A stretch of 47,391 nt of DNA, taken from assembly GCF_900106535.1 (NCBI RefSeq), contig NZ_FNOH01000026.1, forward strand, positions 1-47,391, read 5' to 3'. Shown in pieces: positions 42,581 through 47,391 of the stretch. The notes beneath the pieces are model-generated. The model saw only the letters and a list, made by a program, of their open reading frames with translations. It was not told the DNA's origin and did no database searches. Numbering within the stretch: position 1 is the first letter of the stretch; each line of letters starts with the position of its first letter. A program made the position numbers and the translations under genes. This DNA is from Myxococcus xanthus (GTDB taxonomy: Bacteria > Myxococcota > Myxococcia > Myxococcales > Myxococcaceae).

Positions 42581-43741
42581 TCAGCCGTCCGTCCGTCCCT
42601 TGCGCGCCGTCTCCAGCAACTCGCGGATGGCATCGGCGTGCTTGCCATCGGTTGGCGCCCAGTCGGCGGGCATGCGGCCGGCGCGGTCGCGAATGAACGG
42701 GTCGGCACCGGCTTCGATCAATGCCTGCACGAGCGTTGGCATCGCATGCGCCAGCGCGCGCTGTAGCGGTCGTTGTCCTTCATCGTCGGGCACGTTGGGA
42801 TCGGCACCCGCGGCCAAGAGGCTGCGAATGATGGGGCCGTGCACGCGTGCCGACGGTTTGAACAGCGCCATGTGCAGCGCGGTGAGTCCCTTGTCCGTTC
42901 GGTGGTTCACCTTGGCTCTGCGTGCGAGCAGGAGGTCCACCGCACCCAGTTCGCCACTGCGCGCGGCCAGCATCAGCGCCGTCGGGTTGCCCTTGAACTG
43001 GGTCCAGTCGGGGTCGAGGCCGGCGTCCAGCATCCGCCCCACCAGTTCGAGGTTGCCGGCAGCGGCCACCGAAGGGAAGTCCTGGGTTGCCCACGGGCTG
43101 CGGGCAATGCCGCCGGAGAACGTCCATTCGGGTTCGGCAGCGGCAGCGCCACGGACGTCCTTGCCCGTGGCCCTGTCGACAACCTGTGCGCGCCGTGCCT
43201 CCGCCGCCTGCCGCGCAGCCTTCTTGCTGCCGCGCCAGAAGGAATGCGTGGCCGGGTAGCTCGCCGGATCGCTCAGGTAGTTCGACAGCGCGACATGGCC
43301 ATTCTCCAACGCCACGATGGAGGGCAACTTGCCGTCGTTGTCCGCCTGTTCGCGATCCGCGCCGGCTTCCACCAGGCATCGTGCGATGTCGGCAAAGCCA
43401 TTCGCGGCGGCCGTCCACAGCGCGCTGGCGCCGGTTTCGTCCCCCGCGTTCACATCCGCGCCGGCCTTCACCAGCAAGCTCACAAGAGCGGCAAAGCCAT
43501 GCGCAGTGGCCGCGACCAGCGGCGGCTGGAAGGCCGCTGCATCCGGGGCGGCCTTCGCGTCCAGCAGCGCGCGCACGGCAGCCTCGTCACCGTGACTGCA
43601 GGCATACGCCAACGGCGTGGCCTGGTAGCCGTCGAGGTCGACTTCATCGGGGTCGGCCCCTTTGGCCAGCAGGTCCTCCACCGCGAAGACATCGCACTGC
43701 TCGATGGCAGCGAACAGGTTCTCGGGCTTGTCGAGCTTCAT
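42581..43741 (-). CDS. ankyrin-repeat protein
   Basis: A 386-residue protein, cytoplasmic by sequence (no signal peptide). Ankyrin repeats occur in two blocks, about 5-135 and 215-370, with typical units such as QATPLAYACSHGDEAAVRAL and ADVNAGDETGASALWTAA. Between them lies a charged helical region (about 140-210). Ankyrin arrays bind protein partners; none is evident here. The neighbouring genes are unrelated. Codon and residue use looks somewhat alanine-rich but not clearly foreign. Confidence 0.85.
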   Translation of the reverse strand: MKLDKPENLFAAIEQCDVFAVEDLLAKGADPDEVDLDGYQATPLAYACSHGDEAAVRALLDAKAAPDAAAFQPPLVAATAHGFAALVSLLVKAGADVNAGDETGASALWTAAANGFADIARCLVEAGADREQADNDGKLPSIVALENGHVALSNYLSDPASYPATHSFWRGSKKAARQAAEARRAQVVDRATGKDVRGAAAAEPEWTFSGGIARSPWATQDFPSVAAAGNLELVGRMLDAGLDPDWTQFKGNPTALMLAARSGELGAVDLLLARRAKVNHRTDKGLTALHMALFKPSARVHGPIIRSLLAAGADPNVPDDEGQRPLQRALAHAMPTLVQALIEAGADPFIRDRAGRMPADWAPTDGKHADAIRELLETARKGRTDG

Positions 43742-43794
43742 GAGCGCTACCTGATGGATGCGTGGTGTTGGGCTGGACGCCGCAGCATCGCAGC

Positions 43795-44324
43795 CTATCT
43801 ACTCCGCCGACCCTGGCGGAAGCCGGAGGAGCCGTGAGTCGGCCCTCCGCGCCGCGTCACGAAGAGTCTCCAGGCCTGGCCCGAGCCCCGGGAGCGGCGG
43901 CAGGTCCAGGAGGGCTGGGCGACGAAGCGCTTCACCTCCTGGACTCCCATCCCCAGGTCGCTCCGCAGGCGCTGCATGACCTCGATGCGACACGCCCCCG
44001 TGCTCTCCAGGGTGAGGGTGGTGAGCGTCTCATCAGGGTGAGGGTGGTGAGCGTCTCATCGCACTGGGAGGTGACGTGGTCCACATGCCCCAGCTCGACG
44101 GCGCGCGCGACCCAGAAGAACGCATGGCAGCCCATGCAGCGCGCAACCAAGGGGGGCAGCGGCCGCATAGGGGCTTCGAACCAGCCATCACTCCAGAGCA
44201 CGGCGCCGAACGTATTTCCGGAGGCCAGGGTCCCGCACCGATGGAGGGCGCCACAGCGCGGACAGCCAAGGACTGCGTCGGGACCAGGGATCATGACGTT
44301 GGACTCCAAGTCCTCCTCAGTCAT
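43795..44324 (-). pseudogene. zinc-ribbon protein gene broken by a 26-bp tandem duplication
   Basis: ATG 44324 starts a frame with CPRCGALHRCG, SGNTFGAVLWSDG and CMGCHAFFWV, a two-CxxC zinc protein of a type common in myxobacteria. Two exact 26-bp copies at 44009-44060 then push the reading into a non-coding tail. Removing one copy gives an uninterrupted frame: DETLTTLTL continues as ESTGACRIEVMQRLRSDLG, GMGVQEVKRFV, to a TAG at 43795. The intact form would be about 167 residues and probably functional; in this sequence it is off. Reversible by slippage. Confidence 0.75.
44009..44060. repeat. exact 26-bp tandem duplication
   Basis: The unit starting agggtgagggtggtgagcgt and ending ctcatc occurs twice in a row (44009-44034 and 44035-44060), with no mismatch. 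26 is not a multiple of three, so it shifts the reading frame of the overlapping gene. Confidence 0.95.
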
Positions 44325-44344
44325 TGAACGCCGACGCCCTCGGC

Positions 44345-44872
44345 TCAGGCCGCTGGCTGGCGCAGGTAGGCGAACATGTGCGGGACGTAGTCGGCCTTGC
44401 CAAGCTGCACACCGTTGTTCCGCAGAATGCTGTAGGCCGTGACGAGGTGAAAGTAGAACTGCGGTGTCACCCAGTTCCGCGCGTATTCGCTGCCGGTCAT
44501 GTCGAAGGCCATGCCATTGGGCAGCTCGATGGACAGTTGGCGTTGTGCGCCTTCCTCTATCCGCGCCCTGTCAGCGCTCGACAGCAGTTGTAGCGTTCGC
44601 TCAATCAAGGCGTTCGCCTGTTCCATGTCGTCCGGCGCGTCTAGCGCCGACAGCGGCTGCTGGCCAAGCCGCAGCACTGCTTCCTGCGCCTGGGTACAGG
44701 TGAACTGCACCTGGCTGGCCAGATTGTGCATGTCAGGTGCCAGTCGCGACTGAAGCAGGTTCTTCGAGTCGCAGCCGAGCTCGCGAGCATGCGCCTCCCC
44801 CTTCTTCAGGAAACCTTGTAACGCGCGCAGCATTTGCGCGAAGCAGGGAACGGTCATTTCGTAGATCGACAT
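44345..44872 (-). CDS. DUF1993-family protein
   Basis: A 175-residue helical protein starting at ATG 44872 behind AAGGAGGTGG, a strong ribosome binding site. It matches DUF1993: MSIYEMTVPCFAQMLRAL at the start, SRLAPDMHNLASQVQF in the middle, and ARNWVTPQFYFHLVTAYSIL with GKADYVPHMF at the end. The DinB-like four-helix family has a possible metal site but no known substrate. Single gene unit. Confidence 0.88.
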   Translation of the reverse strand: MSIYEMTVPCFAQMLRALQGFLKKGEAHARELGCDSKNLLQSRLAPDMHNLASQVQFTCTQAQEAVLRLGQQPLSALDAPDDMEQANALIERTLQLLSSADRARIEEGAQRQLSIELPNGMAFDMTGSEYARNWVTPQFYFHLVTAYSILRNNGVQLGKADYVPHMFAYLRQPAA

Positions 44873-44979
44873 CGGTGCCACCTCCTTGAAGAATGACTCA
44901 ACCCTAGCAGGCTTGATGCGACCTGCCAGGCGCCCTGTCAGGCCCCTGTACTTGCGCATGGCTGCTCACAACAGCCCCT

Positions 44980-45470
44980 GTGTGCGTCACCGTGGAGCCC
45001 CTCGGCTTCACCGTCCGGTCGGACGGAGTGAAGGAGATGGTGACGCGAATCAAGCGGAGGAGTGTCGCCGCCCGTGTGGGAATCGAGCCTGGGATGCGAA
45101 TCGAGCGCATCGACGCGCCTCGACGGAGGTTCGCGCGCGGGCCCATCGCGGAGCGCTCCCGGGTCGATCTGCACGATGCGCTCATCCCCACGTTGGGCAT
45201 GCTTGAGGCGCTCAGCCATGCGTGGTGGCGAGAGCTCGGCCTACCGGGCCGGCGTTGCTGCACCAAGGACGAGCCGAGAACGCGAGAGCGTCTCGTCCAC
45301 CTTCATTGCGATGCCGACGGCTCTCGGGAGATTTCTCGGCACCTCGCGTTCCGCGAATACCTGCGTGAACGGCCTGGCGTCACTCGCGCCTACGAGAAGG
45401 CGCGATGCCAGCGCCTTCATCCAGACGGCGCGCACGCTTGCAGCAAGGCCACATTCGGCAGTGCGTCAAG
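44980..45470 (+). pseudogene. fused remnants of a PDZ-like segment and a GrpB-family protein
   Basis: One open frame joins two unrelated pieces. About 44985-45125 reads VTVEPLGFTV, MVTRIKRRSVAARVGIEPGM and RIERIDA, like a PDZ domain. From about 45265 to 45465 it reads TRERLVHLHCD, SRHLAFREYLRERPGVTRAY and CQRLHPDGAHAC, like the C-terminal half of GrpB/UPF0157 proteins. The region between has no family match. No plausible start codon or ribosome binding site precedes it, so this is gene debris that happens to stay open. Confidence 0.5.
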
Positions 45471-45660
45471 GCGAGTGAGCGAGGCGCGTGTGAGGCAGGT
45501 CAGCCGAGGCGACAACCTCCCTGACACAGGGGGCCGGGGTCTCCGTTGCGAAGCTTGCGAACGGAGGGTGGGCGGCTGCGGAATCTGCGCGGTTGGTTTG
45601 GGACCTCGCGACGCCGTGAATTGCACACACACACTGCAGCCACTCGGCCGCCTTCTTACC

Positions 45661-46011
45661 TCAAGTCACCTCACGCGTCAGCTTGGAGTCCCACGGGCAC
45701 CAGTGGCCCCCCGGCAGGAACGCGCCGCCCGCCTCATCCAGATGGTCCTCTACGTACACCATGTTCGCGTCGCAGACCTCGATGGCAATCTCGAAGAACC
45801 GGATGGTGGCCGGGTCCAAATGGAATGAGAACCTCGGGTTGTATGGCTGGGTCCTCTTGATGATTCGTCCATGCACGTGAATCTCGTTCTTCTCTTCGCC
45901 TGAGAGAATCCTTCGCGCATGGGCAATCGTGTTTTCGTCCGTCAGCTCGATGATGAACTCGGTGCCCGGCGAGCTCGGCTGGGTAAATGCGAAGCGGGTT
46001 GGGGTCGCCAT
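45661..46011 (-). CDS. BP74-like protein B
   Basis: A 116-residue protein starting at ATG 46011 with AGGAG upstream, a close paralogue of 21445-21795. Both share FAFTQ, HAR(K/R)ILSGEEKNE(V/I)HVHGRI, YNPRFSFHLDP, AIEVCDAN and the C-terminal YVEDHLDEAGGAFLPGGHWC then PWDSKLTRE. Differences concentrate in the first 25 residues. The two genes are 24 kb apart, on the same strand and not in similar contexts, so they are dispersed duplicates. Confidence 0.85.
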   Translation of the reverse strand: MATPTRFAFTQPSSPGTEFIIELTDENTIAHARRILSGEEKNEIHVHGRIIKRTQPYNPRFSFHLDPATIRFFEIAIEVCDANMVYVEDHLDEAGGAFLPGGHWCPWDSKLTREVT

Positions 46012-46634
46012 CTAAATCTCCTGTAAGTGAGAGCGCGTAGGTAGTTGAATGTGAATGTGATCACAAGCCCTTTGCCTATCTGTGAAGAGGTTTTGTTGAG
46101 AGCTGCTGGGTGTGGTGGAAGGGGCCACATGGGCGTGGTCGCAGATGACCCATGTGTGTCTATTGAATGCTTAGTGCTTGTCGATGTTGTCGCTGCTCCT
46201 TGTTCTCGCGCCTTGCATCGATTGAGCGAATGAGCAGCCGTTTGCGTGGGGCCCTCGACTGCCCTCGCCGGGCGCTGCGCAATGGCTTCCGACGTCTGGC
46301 TGCGCTCGGTCTGTCCCCTGCCGCCCGTCGATGGGCTTTGTTGCGGCTGGAAAGCTCCACATTTGCTCAACGCGGGGACGCTAGTTCAATGGTTGTCGGA
46401 CTGCCATGGTGGGCGCACGTAGGGACTTTCGGACAGGGCATATGGAAGTGAGTCGTACTGCGCGATGGAGCTGGTCAGGTAGTAGTGTAGACCTCTAGGG
46501 TCTTATGTTCTCTATTGGATTCTTGAGGTTGTCTGAATGGATTGCTCTGGTGTCTATTGTCTGGCCATGTGCTGGCGGCTGAGTCAGGGCTGCATGAGGG
46601 TTTTATGAATTGCTGCACGGTTGCTCTTGTGGCC
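46012..46634. other. 623-bp AT-richer gap
   Basis: Noticeably richer in A and T than the rest of the window (runs such as ggttttgttgag, ttatgttctctattgg), which suggests foreign DNA. Open frames on both strands lack ribosome binding sites and families. It is bounded on the right by the IS3 end. Confidence 0.5.
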
Positions 46635-46881
46635 TGCCCCCCCGATTTTCGGACCAGTTGAAGCGTGAGAGAGTCCTCGCGGCCAGGGGGGTACGTCGGT
46701 CTTGAGGAAGCGCAGGTTTCCCGAGGAGCAAATGGTCCGCAATCTGCGGGAGGCGGAGGCGCCTGGGGCCAGCGTGGCGGAGGTGGTCCGGAAGCACGGC
46801 ATTACCGAGCAGGCGCTCTACCGGTGGCGCCAGAAGTTCGGGGGCACGGAAGCCAGTGAAGCGGCGCGACCCGGCAAGTGA
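46635..46881 (+). mobile_element. IS3-family element, truncated orfA
   Basis: TG at 46635 starts the tip, matching 90-42 in inverted orientation. orfA begins at TTG 46702 (LRKRRFPEEQMVRNLREAEA, then GASVAEVVRKHGITEQALYR and WRQKFGG) and stops at TGA 46881 after 59 codons (ending SEAARPGK), shortly past the helix-turn-helix. A normal OrfA is about 90-100 residues with a leucine zipper; here it and orfB are missing. The insertion cannot move by itself. Confidence 0.8.
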
Positions 46882-46969
46882 TCTGGGTTCTTGTGGTTTG
46901 CCGAATCCCCCAGCGCCAGGACAACCGGAGAAGGGCTTGCAATTGTGCGCATCCTGGTTCGCTCCCGCT

Positions 46970-47341
46970 ATGCCCCTTGGAGGTCGCCCGCGCGTGTTCT
47001 CGTCACTTGCTCGGCTTGCCCTGCCGCTCGTGCTACTGGTGGGCCTAACGGCTGTGGCACAGCCCCAGGAGGCCCTCCGTGGGCTGGAGATGAAGCGGCG
47101 GCGGGTGGTGCTCTCTGAGGCCACGTCTGGTAAACCCGTCAATACGTTGCTGACCGTCGCCCGGGCGCGCGGTTGCTACTTCTCCGAGGCGTTCACCCTC
47201 TACATGGGCGCGGAAGTCGCGGCGACGCTGGCCTATGCGCACCAGCGCACGGACGACGCGGGAATCTCTCTGGGTATCGTCACCCGCGACGTGAACTGCG
47301 TGTACCGGACCATGGTGAGCACCGATTCCGGCCCGAGGTGA
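46970..47341 (+). CDS. secreted protein, 3' end replaced by repeats
   Basis: ATG 46970 begins a signal peptide (FSSLARLALPLVLLVGLTAV, then AQ). The mature part contains RGLEMKRRRVVLSEATSG and a helical FTLYMGAEVAATLAYAH. No family is recognised. The last codons (VSTDSGPR, stop 47341) are encoded by the tandem GGTGAGCACC repeats that begin at 47314, so the natural C-terminus was probably lost to an insertion. An upstream in-frame ATG (46856) lies inside the IS3 remnant and is unlikely. Confidence 0.5.
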   Translation: MPLGGRPRVFSSLARLALPLVLLVGLTAVAQPQEALRGLEMKRRRVVLSEATSGKPVNTLLTVARARGCYFSEAFTLYMGAEVAATLAYAHQRTDDAGISLGIVTRDVNCVYRTMVSTDSGPR

Positions 47342-47391
47342 GCACCCGTTCCGGGCATGGTGAGCACCCGTTCCGGGCATGGTGAGCACCG
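47314..47391. repeat. tandem GGTGAGCACC repeats, possible IS21-family end
   Basis: GGTGAGCACC occurs at 47314, 47337, 47359 and 47381, spaced 23, 22 and 22 bases, with cgttccggg-type spacers between them. Multiple short repeats of this form are typical of IS21-family termini, where the transposase binds. The element itself would lie beyond the window's right edge. Confidence 0.55.

Noticed and set aside
1..46881. Composite transposon bounded by the IS3 copies
   Set aside because: At least the right copy is a short remnant, the copies have diverged and the 46 kb between them carries ordinary chromosomal genes.
1..47391. CRISPR array or cas genes
   Set aside because: No regularly spaced repeat-spacer array and no Cas motif; the only regular repeats are the 22-23 bp units at the right edge, without spacers of spacer length.

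Overview
The window looks like a chromosome segment of a predatory myxobacterium of the Myxococcaceae. It is GC-rich throughout and full of signal-peptide lipoproteins. It carries a Ser/Thr kinase with C-terminal PEGA modules, an FHA-GAF sigma-54 activator, ELWxxDGT-repeat proteins, BTRD1/beta-lactamase serine hydrolases and sce7726-type phage genes, a mix I associate with that group. The assignment is inference from gene content; there is no rRNA or marker gene.

Layout. 1-97 and 46635-46881 are 5' ends of two IS3-family elements in opposite orientation, with nearly identical terminal sequence. 98-3213 holds two paralogous unknown genes, each followed by the same structured DNA: a conserved hairpin, then a hairpin with a constant 30-nt loop and a completely different stem. 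The second copy runs straight into the 3' half of a tRNA gene, so this is probably the end of an integrated element. An astacin-type protease lipoprotein lies between them. 3.3-4.7 kb has a small lipoprotein and a MetR-like regulator. 4.8-9.0 kb is a graveyard: a frameshifted ELW-repeat gene, prophage crumbs (exonuclease, RusA, sce7726), IS630 and IS91 remnants, with intact genes for a zinc-ribbon protein and a serine hydrolase. 9.2-14.3 kb has a secreted unknown, an aldo/keto reductase, a GFA-like zinc protein, a second IS91 remnant and a deoxyhypusine-synthase-like enzyme.

14.6-21.2 kb has a protease-endonuclease I fusion, a propeller-like repeat protein, a METTL25-like methyltransferase and a divergent NmrA/TetR pair with palindromic operator candidates. 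21.4-31.1 kb has a BP74-like protein, an intact ELW-repeat lipoprotein, a DEIH helicase, a BTRD1-serine hydrolase and a DUF2239-oxidoreductase operon with clustered ACCCGGGT palindromes upstream. 31.8-39.2 kb, all on the minus strand, ends in what I regard as the most coherent module: FHA-GAF-sigma-54 activator, a Cys-rich lipoprotein with a good sigma-54 promoter and an upstream palindrome, a second Cys-rich lipoprotein, a PEGA Ser/Thr kinase and a TPR membrane protein. A phospho-Thr kinase beside an FHA activator suggests one signalling circuit.

39.5-47.4 kb has an eight-repeat surface lipoprotein with an RCC1-like end, an ankyrin protein, a zinc protein broken by a 26-bp tandem duplication, a DUF1993 protein, PDZ/GrpB remnants, a second BP74-like gene, an AT-richer gap, the IS3 remnant, and a secreted-protein gene that runs into tandem repeats resembling an IS21-family end.
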